Assembly (NCBI GenBank): GCA_002421995.1
Contig: DISP01000084.1
Coordinates: 1-14,465, forward strand
DNA: 14,465 nt
Direction: 5' to 3'
Source of the DNA: Bacteroidales bacterium UBA6207
GTDB lineage: Bacteria > Bacteroidota > Bacteroidia > Bacteroidales > F082
Shown here piece by piece: positions 1 through 6,645 of the stretch. The position numbers and the translations under genes were made by a program. The notes beneath the pieces are model-generated. The model had not been told where the DNA came from, searched no databases, and saw only the letters and a program-made list of their open reading frames with translations. How positions within the stretch are numbered: the first letter of the stretch is position 1; every line of letters begins with the position of its first letter.

Positions 1-64
1 AGCATTCTTGTGGTTTCCTGAGTTGTCGGGCATTTTTTTACTGAGCGATGCCGGTAATGGTTAA
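1..64. other. Edge of an unassigned upstream gene (either orientation)
   Basis: Two readings are possible and the sequence does not decide between them. On the plus strand, frame 2 is open from base 2 to a TAA at 62-64 and would give a hydrophobic 20-residue C-terminal tail ending SDAGNG. On the minus strand, an ATG at 31-33, preceded by a run of A residues, would start a protein beginning MPDNSGNHKNA that runs out of the window, divergent from the threonine aldolase gene. Neither fragment is recognisable. Confidence 0.25.
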
Positions 65-69
65 TTTTG
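62..69 (+). promoter_or_regulatory. Bacteroidota-type -7 element upstream of threonine aldolase
   Basis: TAATTTTG is an exact match to TAnnTTTG, the -7 consensus of the primary sigma factor in Bacteroides and Flavobacterium. It lies 25 bp before the ATG at 95, so transcription would start near 75 and leave a leader of about 20 nt. No clear -33 TTG is present at the expected distance; only a T-rich run at 34-39 lies nearby. The assignment rests on the -7 match and its position. Confidence 0.45.
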
Positions 70-94
70 TGACAAATATCAATAATCACATTTT

Positions 95-1156
95 ATGGAC
101 AACACTGCCTCAAAGCCGGCTGAACGAAAAAGTTTCGCCAGCGACAATTGGTCGGGTGTTTCGCCCGAAATCATGACGGCCCTACAAGCTGTCAACAGTG
201 GCCATCACCCGGCCTATGGCGAAAACGACCCTTTGCTGGCACAAGCCGAAAGCTTGTTTCAAAAAACATTTGAAACCGCGTGCAAGGTATTCTTTGTGTA
301 CAACGGAACAGGTGCCAACGTATTATCAGTCAGTCAATTGTTAAAATCCTGGCAGGCTGTTGTTGCGCCTCATTCGGCACATCTGAACGAAGACGAAGGC
401 GGGGCTCCTGAGAAATTCATGGGAGGAAAAATACTAACAGTTGATTGTCCTGATGGAAAGTTAAGAAAAGAACAGCTCATTCCATTTTTCAACAGCATTG
501 GCTTTCAGCACCATGTGCAACCCAAACTGATCAGTATTTCGCAGGCAACCGAGATGGGAACACTTTACAGTCCGGAGGAAATCAGCGAGCTTGCTCAGTT
601 TGCTCATGCCAACGATATGTATCTGCATGTGGATGGAGCGCGTATTGCCAATGCAGCCACAGCACTCGGATGCAGCTTTGCCGAGATGATTACGCATACA
701 GGGGTGGATGTGTTGTCGTTTGGCGGAACAAAAAACGGCCTGATGTTTGGCGAAGCAGTTGTTTTTCTGAAGCCGGAGCTGGCAGATGGATTCAAATATA
801 ACCGCAAACAAGGCATGCAACTGGCCAGTAAACAGCGCTTTATCATTGCACAGTTTATCACTTATCTGCAAAATGATTTGTGGCGAAGGAACGCCGAAAA
901 CGCCAATGCCATGGCACAATTGCTATCACAAAAACTTCAGGAAATAGAAGGAATGCGCCTAAGCAGACCCACTGAAGCAAATGGCGTTTTTGCCATAATG
1001 CCAAAAGATGTTATTTCTGCTTTGCAGGAATCTTATTTTTTTCATGTTTGGAACGAAGCAAACAACGAAGTACGGCTGATGTGTTCGTTTGATACAACGA
1101 AGGAAGATGTGGAGGGTTTTGCAAAAGAAGCCCTCAGATTGATGAAAAAATCATAA
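95..1156 (+). CDS. ltaE: Low-specificity L-threonine aldolase (PLP-dependent)
   Basis: Predicted cytosolic fold-type I PLP enzyme that cleaves L-threonine or L-allo-threonine to glycine and acetaldehyde. The 353 residues fit the usual length of about 335-350. The N-terminal SFASDNWSGVSPEIM block is typical of the family. Near residue 96, HLNEDEGGAPEK carries the His that stacks on the cofactor. LHVDGARIANA (177-187) has the Asp180 expected to bind the PLP ring nitrogen, and SFGGTKNG has Lys213 as the Schiff-base lysine. The ATG at 95 is the only sensible start, because the next Met is residue 27, inside the conserved core. No signal peptide is seen. It is convergent with the Rrf2 regulator, with stop codons 6 bp apart, so it is probably monocistronic from the -7 element at 62-69. 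The family assignment is strong; whether the enzyme prefers threonine, allo-threonine or beta-hydroxy amino acids cannot be read from sequence. Confidence 0.93.
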   Translation: MDNTASKPAERKSFASDNWSGVSPEIMTALQAVNSGHHPAYGENDPLLAQAESLFQKTFETACKVFFVYNGTGANVLSVSQLLKSWQAVVAPHSAHLNEDEGGAPEKFMGGKILTVDCPDGKLRKEQLIPFFNSIGFQHHVQPKLISISQATEMGTLYSPEEISELAQFAHANDMYLHVDGARIANAATALGCSFAEMITHTGVDVLSFGGTKNGLMFGEAVVFLKPELADGFKYNRKQGMQLASKQRFIIAQFITYLQNDLWRRNAENANAMAQLLSQKLQEIEGMRLSRPTEANGVFAIMPKDVISALQESYFFHVWNEANNEVRLMCSFDTTKEDVEGFAKEALRLMKKS

Positions 1157-1162
1157 AGTTGT

Positions 1163-1600
1163 TCAGAGCATATTTTTCAGCACACTGTTTCCTTGTTTCA
1201 TGGATTGTGCCAGGGAATGAATGGTGTTTTCGTGGAGCAAAATTTTAAAACGTTCGCGGATGGTTTTATATTCCTGATGCAGCGGACAGGGGTGCTGCTC
1301 ATTGCAATTTGCCAAACCCAAACCGCATCCATTTAATTCTTTTGGACCATCAATCGCCATAACGATGTCGAGCAGCTTTGTTTCGAGCTGTGCCGTGTTA
1401 AGAAAAAAACCGCCGCTTGGCCCCTTGCTCGATGATACAAAACCAAGTTTGCTCAGCGATTGCATAATTTTTGCAGTGAACGGAAGAGGTGAGTCAACGG
1501 CTGCTGCCAACTCTTTGATATTCACTTTTAAGTGGTTATCGGCACCGGCCGCGAGGTAGATCATGGCCCGAATGGCGTATTTGCACGCGTTTGATAGCAT
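1163..1600 (-). CDS. Rrf2-family transcriptional regulator with three-cysteine Fe-S motif
   Basis: Predicted winged-helix DNA-binding regulator of 145 residues, the normal Rrf2 length. The N-terminus MLSNACKYAIRAMIYLA is the usual Rrf2 start, followed by a helix-turn-helix over about 28-52 and the wing SSSKGPSGGFFL (56-67). Three cysteines (C92, C99, C105) sit where IscR and NsrR ligate an Fe-S cluster; the spacing here is CX6CX5C, whereas IscR has CX5CX5C. From family knowledge this implies sensing of Fe-S status, NO or redox stress. Which of these applies is not visible, so I give no gene symbol. It is divergent from the Crp/Fnr gene at 1819 and has its own -7 element at 1624-1631. The ATG at 1600 is chosen because the family motif starts there directly. 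Confidence 0.9.
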   Translation of the reverse strand: MLSNACKYAIRAMIYLAAGADNHLKVNIKELAAAVDSPLPFTAKIMQSLSKLGFVSSSKGPSGGFFLNTAQLETKLLDIVMAIDGPKELNGCGLGLANCNEQHPCPLHQEYKTIRERFKILLHENTIHSLAQSMKQGNSVLKNML

Positions 1601-1623
1601 ATTTTAGATAATCTTGTGAACGA

Positions 1624-1631
1624 CAAAATTA
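1624..1631 (-). promoter_or_regulatory. -7 element of the Rrf2 regulator gene
   Basis: On the minus strand the bases read TAATTTTG, an exact TAnnTTTG match. It ends 23 bp before the ATG, so the predicted leader is about 16 nt. A TTG lies 23 bp upstream of it on the same strand, at the outer limit of the accepted -33 spacing. It sits in the intergenic region shared with the Crp/Fnr gene. Confidence 0.45.
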
Positions 1632-1732
1632 AGATATTTTTATCCGTTATTAAGCAACAATTTAGAAAGCTACCGAAACCGATGCAGAAACTTCAATTGT
1701 TAAAAAACGGACAGAAAAGTTAAATCGAATTA

Positions 1733-1746
1733 TTTATCTATATCAA
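1733..1746. promoter_or_regulatory. Near-consensus FNR-type box 1
   Basis: TTTATctatATCAA matches nine of the ten specified bases of the FNR box TTGAT-N4-ATCAA. Its centre (1739.5) would lie about 46 bp upstream of the predicted start of the Crp/Fnr transcript, close to a class II activator position. The region is AT-rich, which raises the chance of random matches. A second such box 25 bp away strengthens the call. Confidence 0.4.
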
Positions 1747-1757
1747 TAAGCCATTAA

Positions 1758-1771
1758 TTGTTTTAAATCAA
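1758..1771. promoter_or_regulatory. Near-consensus FNR-type box 2, abutting the -7 element
   Basis: TTGTTttaaATCAA matches nine of ten specified bases of TTGAT-N4-ATCAA. It ends one base before the -7 element at 1773-1780, so a protein bound here would cover the spacer of the Crp/Fnr gene promoter and would be expected to repress it. The downstream gene encodes a regulator with an FNR-like recognition helix, so autoregulation is a reasonable inference. Confidence 0.42.
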
Positions 1772-1772
1772 T

Positions 1773-1780
1773 TATTTTTG
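1773..1780 (+). promoter_or_regulatory. -7 element of the Crp/Fnr gene
   Basis: TATTTTTG is an exact TAnnTTTG match 38 bp before the ATG at 1819. The nearest TTG (1758-1760) is too close to be a -33 element. That absence, together with the adjacent FNR-like boxes, would fit a promoter that depends on a regulator. Confidence 0.42.
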
Positions 1781-1818
1781 TACAATAAATCAATTTTCAA
1801 ATCAGGCCCGGAAAGCAG

Positions 1819-2520
1819 ATGATCAATATAAAATCGGAAAAGTGTTTTGATTGCACCGCGTGTAATGAACGTTCGCCATTGTTTCATTATCTGACGAAAG
1901 ATGAGCTTGCAATCATGAACGCCGGACGTTTCGAAGTGCATTTTGATGCCGGGGAAACAATAGTGAAACAAGGTACGATTGCCAATCACATAATGGTGAT
2001 TACCAGTGGTATAGCTAAGTTGTTTCTGGAAGGTATTGATCGCCGGAACCTCATTTTGGATTTGGTTTTGCCGTGGAAACTTTTTGGTGGCCCAGGGCTT
2101 TTTAATGATATGCGCTATCACTACAGTGTTTCGGCTCTCACAGCAACCTCAGCTTGTTTTATTGCTGCAGACCATGTGAGACAGGTTATTCGCAGCAATC
2201 CTGATTTTGCAGAATCCATTTTGCGACATTGCAACAAAAACAGTGCTGCGAACTTTGATCGCCTTATCAGCCTGACACAGAAACAAATGCCGGGTCGGCT
2301 GGCCGATACATTGATATATCTTACCAATGACATTTTTCAGAAAAACCGGTTCACCCTGCCTTTGTCTCGTCTTGAGTTAGGCGAAATGTCGAATATGACC
2401 AAAGAGAGTGTGACACGCATACTCAAAGAGTTTGAAGCTGAAAAAATTATCACTGTGGAAGGGAAAACGATCGAGATATTGAATTTTGAAGTGCTTAAAG
2501 AAATATCTGTCAGAGGTTAA
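1819..2520 (+). CDS. Crp/Fnr-family regulator with N-terminal cysteine cluster
   Basis: Predicted transcription factor of 233 residues. The N-terminus has C9, C12 and C15. A cyclic-nucleotide-binding-like beta-roll follows (about 20-135), in which C113 (TSACFIAADH) aligns by eye with the fourth Fe-S ligand of E. coli FNR, C122. A dimerisation helix (about 135-160) and a C-terminal winged helix come next. The recognition helix TKESVTRIL (194-202) has E196, T199 and R200, resembling the E..SR pattern of FNR rather than the RE...R pattern of CRP. An oxygen- or NO-labile Fe-S cluster is therefore plausible, but the spacing CX2CX2C differs from the FNR CX2CX5C, so it may bind differently. A weak GGAAAG lies upstream of the ATG at 1819. 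Its stop is one base from that of the convergent kinase gene. It faces an Rrf2 regulator across FNR-like boxes, which suggests cross- or autoregulation. Confidence 0.88.
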   Translation: MINIKSEKCFDCTACNERSPLFHYLTKDELAIMNAGRFEVHFDAGETIVKQGTIANHIMVITSGIAKLFLEGIDRRNLILDLVLPWKLFGGPGLFNDMRYHYSVSALTATSACFIAADHVRQVIRSNPDFAESILRHCNKNSAANFDRLISLTQKQMPGRLADTLIYLTNDIFQKNRFTLPLSRLELGEMSNMTKESVTRILKEFEAEKIITVEGKTIEILNFEVLKEISVRG

Positions 2521-2521
2521 T

Positions 2522-3568
2522 CTACAGGTGGTAGTCAGCCATCACCGGTATCTGTAAAAGTTTTTGAAGCAAGTTGCATTGGTTTTGTCCGCGCACCAGA
2601 TTGTGTGACGGATATTTGATGCTGTAGTAATGATCGTTTTCGAGAAAGTCGGTCACAAAGCGCAAAGCCTGCATATACACCAACATGATACCGCCAAAAG
2701 CCAGATTTTCTTTTTCAACAGCTTGTATGTCTGCAATTTCAGCTGAATAGCTCTCGATGATTGCCTGAAGAATATCGGTTCTCACCTGAATTTTCGAAAG
2801 ATCACTTTCATCTTCAGCAGCCTCACACACCATGCTGCGAATCATATCGCCAACATCAGACAAAATGGTTCCGGGCATCATGGTATCCAGGTCAATAATG
2901 CATGAAACATCATCCAATGCATTGTTAAACAAAACATTGCTAATTTTCGCATCCATATGAACGATCCGGATAGGGAGAAAGGGAATTATTTTTTCAAAAT
3001 AGGTCGTCAGCCATCGGTTGGCGTTCAATTGCAAAATGGTTTCATTGGCTTGTAAAAGTCGTTCGGCAGAAGCCGACCCGAGTGCCTGGTCAAATTGTTT
3101 TTGCCTGAAACTGAGGTCATGAAAGCGGGGCAGAATCAAGTTGAAGCCACGAACGTCGGCACCAAGCAACGAGTTGCTAAAACGTGCAAAAGCTTTGGCT
3201 GTCAGTCGGGCCTGCGCAACGTTCTCAACAGTTTCTTTAGTAATGGATTGGTCAATAAAATTCAACATTCGCCAGACAGTTCCGTCGCTGTCCTCAAAAA
3301 GCCACTTCCCGTTGAGCAAAGGTTTGTATTCAAGGAATTTATATGACGGAGCAAAATGCGAAAGGTGCTGTCTGGCATTCAGCCAGTTTTCGAGGATTAG
3401 GTTGGGGTTTTTAAAAACTGCCGTGTTAATTTGTTGTAAAACAAAATGTTGCGCAAAAGCTGCAGTTACCTTAAAGGTTTTGTTGATGTGCCCCGAGCCA
3501 AATGGTGTTACGACACAATCTTCGGGTTTTAAACCGAAAGCTTCAAGGTGTTTTTTGAAGTTTTGCAT
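2522..3568 (-). CDS. NahK-like N-acetylhexosamine 1-kinase (APH-fold phosphotransferase)
   Basis: Predicted cytosolic anomeric sugar kinase of the aminoglycoside-phosphotransferase fold, 348 residues. The ATP loop PFGSGHINKTFKV is at 22-34. The catalytic loop HMDAKISN (204-211) has Asp206 as the probable base and Asn211 as a metal ligand, and IIDLDTMMPG (225-234) holds the second metal-binding Asp. The IDLDT-MPG signature and the glycine loop resemble Bifidobacterium NahK, which phosphorylates GlcNAc and GalNAc at C1; general APH enzymes look different here. It is the last gene of a minus-strand operon, 13 bp after the GH109 glycosidase, which supports a role in trapping released GalNAc as GalNAc-1-phosphate. 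Other family members are annotated only as phosphotransferases, so the exact sugar is inferred. Confidence 0.78.
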   Translation of the reverse strand: MQNFKKHLEAFGLKPEDCVVTPFGSGHINKTFKVTAAFAQHFVLQQINTAVFKNPNLILENWLNARQHLSHFAPSYKFLEYKPLLNGKWLFEDSDGTVWRMLNFIDQSITKETVENVAQARLTAKAFARFSNSLLGADVRGFNLILPRFHDLSFRQKQFDQALGSASAERLLQANETILQLNANRWLTTYFEKIIPFLPIRIVHMDAKISNVLFNNALDDVSCIIDLDTMMPGTILSDVGDMIRSMVCEAAEDESDLSKIQVRTDILQAIIESYSAEIADIQAVEKENLAFGGIMLVYMQALRFVTDFLENDHYYSIKYPSHNLVRGQNQCNLLQKLLQIPVMADYHL

Positions 3569-3581
3569 TTTTCAGAATAAG

Positions 3582-4928
3582 CTAATAGTCGTCGTTGTTG
3601 GCAAAAATCTGAGGTAAAGTGTTCCATTTTCCCATTGTAAAATCCGGAAAATCAATGCTGTTGCTGTTATTTGCCACCGACCATTCCGAAAGCGGGGTGA
3701 TGACACTCCATGCAGCTGAATCAAAAACGCTTATCGGCGTCGGTTCGCCTCTTTTGATGGCTTCGAGGAAAGCATGAACGACAAAAAAGTCCATTCCTCC
3801 ATGGCCTGCACCTTGTGCATCGGAGCCATATTTTTGCCACAAAGGATGGTCGAACTTTGTGAGCCAGTCTTTCGCCTCTTCCCAACGATGTGGTTGTGTA
3901 ATATCCTCAATATGAATGGATTTATTGATATCCATCCATAGACCTTTTGTACCCTGAACCCTGAATCCGAGTGAATAGGGGCGCGGCAAACTGGTATCGT
4001 GTTGCAGCAAAATAGTTTCCTCGTTCGCTGTTTTAATCATTGTAGTAACAATATCACCCAGGCTGAATTTTACTGCTGCATTGGGATGTTCGGCACCACC
4101 GGTTTTGACGATATAATCATGAAGTCCGCGGGCTTTTGAAGCCATCGAAACCAGCGAAGAGAAACGGTTTCCGGCATGAATATTCAACATTTTCGAGAGA
4201 GGCCCGATGCCATGTGTTGGGTAGAGGTCGCCGTTTCGGTCAACAGAATGTTGTGTTCGCCATTTAGCTTCGGAGAAGCCGTTTGCGCCGAATTCGACCC
4301 CGCCACCGTACGCCTGCTTGCCATCGTTGAACTTCACTTCGCGCAGGTCGTGCTGGTATCCACCCTGCAAATGGATCAGCTCGCCAAAAATCCCTTGCCT
4401 TACCATTTGAAGCACAGCCATCACATCGCGGCGATAGCAGACGTTTTCGAGCATCATATACTGTTTTCCGGTCTGGAGCGATTTGTTTACGATGTTCCAG
4501 TGTTCTTCCACTGTTGTTCCCATCATCACTTCGCAACCCACATGAACCCCGGCGTCCATGGCATCCATTGCCATTGGGTAGTGCCACTCCCAGGGTGTGG
4601 CAATGATCACCGCATCGAGTTCTTCTTTCGCGAGCATTTCTCGGTAAATGACCGGACTACCGGTATAGATGACCGGATGTGGTTTTTGGGCTTTTTCAAA
4701 CAACTGCAGCGCATCGCTGAGCATCAACGGCTCGATATCGCAGATGGCAACCACCTGTGTATCTTCGCGTTGCAAGCTCAGGCGAAGCAGTTCCTGACCG
4801 CGCAGGCCGGTGCCGATGACACCTATTCGAAGGCTGGATGATGGGTTACCAAAAACCGCCTTTGCAGGCATAATGCTGAATGCGGTGCCGGCCAATGCCG
4901 TCATTTTTAAAAATTCGCTGCGGTTCAT
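3582..4928 (-). CDS. GH109 family glycosidase (alpha-N-acetylgalactosaminidase), exported
   Basis: Predicted NAD-dependent glycoside hydrolase of the Gfo/Idh/MocA fold, 448 residues, which fits GH109. NAD is used as a bound cofactor in a redox-elimination mechanism that removes terminal alpha-GalNAc. The dinucleotide motif GVIGTGLRG is at 36-44. The family blocks ENVCYRRDVMAV (161-172), GGYQHDLR (189-196), YPTHGIGP (236-243, with Tyr236 and His239 matching the active-site pair of the Elizabethkingia enzyme), LPRPYSLGFRVQG and GAGHGGMDFF are all present. The N-terminus, NRSEFLKMTALAGTAFS, looks like a Tat signal, but the second arginine is Ser4 (AGC, one base from CGC), so the route of export is uncertain. 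It lies 33 bp after the LuxE-like gene and 13 bp before the NahK-like kinase. GH109 members vary in specificity, so GalNAc is the best guess. Confidence 0.87.
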   Translation of the reverse strand: MNRSEFLKMTALAGTAFSIMPAKAVFGNPSSSLRIGVIGTGLRGQELLRLSLQREDTQVVAICDIEPLMLSDALQLFEKAQKPHPVIYTGSPVIYREMLAKEELDAVIIATPWEWHYPMAMDAMDAGVHVGCEVMMGTTVEEHWNIVNKSLQTGKQYMMLENVCYRRDVMAVLQMVRQGIFGELIHLQGGYQHDLREVKFNDGKQAYGGGVEFGANGFSEAKWRTQHSVDRNGDLYPTHGIGPLSKMLNIHAGNRFSSLVSMASKARGLHDYIVKTGGAEHPNAAVKFSLGDIVTTMIKTANEETILLQHDTSLPRPYSLGFRVQGTKGLWMDINKSIHIEDITQPHRWEEAKDWLTKFDHPLWQKYGSDAQGAGHGGMDFFVVHAFLEAIKRGEPTPISVFDSAAWSVITPLSEWSVANNSNSIDFPDFTMGKWNTLPQIFANNDDY

Positions 4929-4961
4929 TGTTTCTGTTTTAATAAAATATAAATTTAATTC

Positions 4962-5954
4962 TCATTGAATCAATAAGTTACATCCCCTGACCTGACTATT
5001 GTCAAAACGACCGAGCACCTCAAAACTTCCATTTTCATACCATTTTCCAAGATCCTGAACGGAAATAAACGAACAACTATGGATGTTTGCGAGGTCAATC
5101 ACATTGATTCCTCCCGTTTTACCTGCTAAGACATATGAAAACGGATCATTGGTGTCACGGATTAAAACTTTCATCCATGGGGGGCAAAAAAAGCGCCCAT
5201 TACCGGAGGAATAAGCCTGTGACAATAATTCCGTCATGCCATATTCTGAATGAATGGACGAAGTTCCGAAACCGTTGTTCAGGATTGAATGAAGCTCTTC
5301 GCGAATCAGTTCTTTTCTATGGCCTTTCATTCCACCGGTTTCCATGACCACAAGTGAAGGAAAATCAATTTGATGATGTTCGGCAAGGTCGAGCAGGGCG
5401 TAAGTGACACCCAGCAGCAGTGTTTTTTGGTTTTCCGATTTAAGTTTTTCAAGCTTAACAGCCAGATCATCAAGGTTGTGCAGATAGAAACCACTATCGG
5501 GGTGAAGGCTATCGCGGATGAGTTTTGTGGCCATATACACCAATGAAGAGCCGCCGCGTTCGAGATAAGATGGCAAAAGCGCCAACACACACCATTCGGA
5601 CGGCTCACCATAAAAATGACGAAAAGCACTGCCGAAACTTCGTTCATACAAGCCGGAATCAACAACATAATGACAGCTTGTTTGATTAGCTGTTGTTCCG
5701 GAAGAGGTGAAAACGACTTCTTCCGCTTTGTTACCGCTGATTATTTTATGCGATCTGAAAAATTCAACCGGTAAAAAAGGAATCTGTTCCACCGTGTGAA
5801 CATATGATGGGCTGGCTCCTAAAAGCTTACAGTATTTTCCAAAGAGTGGATTATTAAAGTACTGATATGCAAATATATCCAGAGCAAGCTGATCGAAATC
5901 ATCTTTACCGTTCAATGAAAAAATACGATTTACCAACAACGACATATTGTCCAT
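4962..5954 (-). CDS. LuxE-like acyl transferase / acyl-protein synthetase family protein
   Basis: Predicted adenylate-forming enzyme of the LuxE/PaaK type, 330 residues, similar in length to LuxE cores. The nucleotide-binding P-loop FTSSGTTANQTS is at 82-93, METGGMKGHRKE at 204-215, and HSEYGMTELLSQ (235-246) is the usual ATP-contacting block. The C-terminus GRFDNSQVRGCNLLIQ carries Cys325 five residues from the end. In LuxE a C-terminal cysteine carries the acyl group, so Cys325 may be equivalent, by inference. No signal peptide is seen. It is first in the operon with GH109 and the NahK-like kinase, but no acyl carrier protein, ketosynthase or reductase is nearby, so its substrate and its link to GalNAc metabolism are unknown. 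Met4 (codon at 5943-5945) is an alternative start. Confidence 0.75.
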   Translation of the reverse strand: MDNMSLLVNRIFSLNGKDDFDQLALDIFAYQYFNNPLFGKYCKLLGASPSYVHTVEQIPFLPVEFFRSHKIISGNKAEEVVFTSSGTTANQTSCHYVVDSGLYERSFGSAFRHFYGEPSEWCVLALLPSYLERGGSSLVYMATKLIRDSLHPDSGFYLHNLDDLAVKLEKLKSENQKTLLLGVTYALLDLAEHHQIDFPSLVVMETGGMKGHRKELIREELHSILNNGFGTSSIHSEYGMTELLSQAYSSGNGRFFCPPWMKVLIRDTNDPFSYVLAGKTGGINVIDLANIHSCSFISVQDLGKWYENGSFEVLGRFDNSQVRGCNLLIQ

Positions 5955-6021
5955 GGTGAAGCGTCTGAATAAAACAATTAATTTTACCGACTGATAACCG
6001 TTTGCCGGAGCAGTTTGGAGT

Positions 6022-6537
6022 ATGACAAAATTAGGAATCTTTTCATTCGTTTTTGCTTTTTTGCTTCTGCTGGCTATGACCGGTTGCAGAAAGTACGAAG
6101 AATATCCACCCGAACCCGAAATAGGCTATGTTGATTTTGTGTTTTTGGTGAATGAGGAAACCGGCATCAGCGAAAATGCTGTGTTAAGCATTAGCTACCG
6201 CGATGGTGATGGCGATATTGGGCTTGAACAATCCGACACCTTAACACCATATCATTTTGAAGGTGAATATCACTACAATTTGATAATCAAACTTTTCGAA
6301 CTTCAAAATGGTGTTTTTGTGGAAATGCCATACGCTTTTAATTATCGTATTCCTCCATTGATTCCAAAAGATCAAAAGAAAAGTATCAAAGGAATCATCG
6401 AGAATGAATTACCAATATATGATCCGAATTCCGGTTTTGATACCATTCGTTTTACTGTGAAAGTAATTGACCGGGCCCTTAATATCAGCAACGAAGTGAC
6501 GACACCTGCCTTTGTCCGCATTGTTCCGCGCCCCTGA
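6022..6537 (+). CDS. Uncharacterised small lipoprotein
   Basis: Not recognised beyond its class. The 171-residue protein begins with a charged residue and a hydrophobic stretch (about 5-19) ending in the lipobox MTGC, so Cys22 is the probable lipidated residue. The mature part starts RKYEEYPPEPEIGY and is predicted mostly beta-strand. A segment SYRDGDGDIGLEQSD (58-72) is an acidic Asp-rich loop often seen in Bacteroidota lipoproteins and could bind calcium, though this is a guess. The C-terminus ends VRIVPRP. It is divergent from the LuxE-like operon across 67 bp, in which I find no exact TAnnTTTG element in either direction. The gene appears intact and monocistronic. Confidence 0.75.
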   Translation: MTKLGIFSFVFAFLLLLAMTGCRKYEEYPPEPEIGYVDFVFLVNEETGISENAVLSISYRDGDGDIGLEQSDTLTPYHFEGEYHYNLIIKLFELQNGVFVEMPYAFNYRIPPLIPKDQKKSIKGIIENELPIYDPNSGFDTIRFTVKVIDRALNISNEVTTPAFVRIVPRP

Positions 6538-6600
6538 ATTGATTAACATTAAATTAATGCAAACATAAAACAAACTTAAGCCTGTTTTAACAGCCTAAGG

Positions 6601-6645
6601 TGTTGATTCATACTATTTTTGCCCATCAATAAAATTGAATCAACA
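6601..6645. repeat. Perfect 10-bp inverted repeat flanking a promoter
   Basis: TGTTGATTCA at 6601-6610 is the exact reverse complement of TGAATCAACA at 6636-6645, with a 25-bp spacer. The spacer contains the -7 element at 6614-6621 and the predicted transcription start, and the right arm ends directly at the ATG at 6646. Because the left arm is upstream of the transcript, this is more likely a DNA operator than an RNA hairpin. The function is inferred. Confidence 0.6.
6614..6621 (+). promoter_or_regulatory. -7 element of the regulatory-domain gene
   Basis: TATTTTTG is an exact TAnnTTTG match 24 bp before the ATG at 6646. Its last three bases are a TTG that could be mistaken for an alternative start codon at 6619; the promoter reading argues for the ATG at 6646. 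No -33 TTG is present at standard spacing. Confidence 0.45.

Noticed and set aside
68..90. TGTGA...TCACA arms upstream of the threonine aldolase gene, as in a CRP site
   Set aside because: The arms are 13 bp apart, while CRP sites need 6 bp, and the repeat does not extend beyond five bases.
4264..4841. Long reading frames on both strands overlapping the GH109 gene
   Set aside because: They are shadows of a gene whose own frame carries all GH109 motifs; their translations show no family pattern.
6547..6559. CATTAA-A-TTAATG palindrome after the lipoprotein gene
   Set aside because: It is short and AT-only apart from its end bases, so it is likely by chance, and it has no clear promoter relation.
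6575..6601. Terminator hairpin after the lipoprotein gene
   Set aside because: The stem has several mismatches and no T-run follows.
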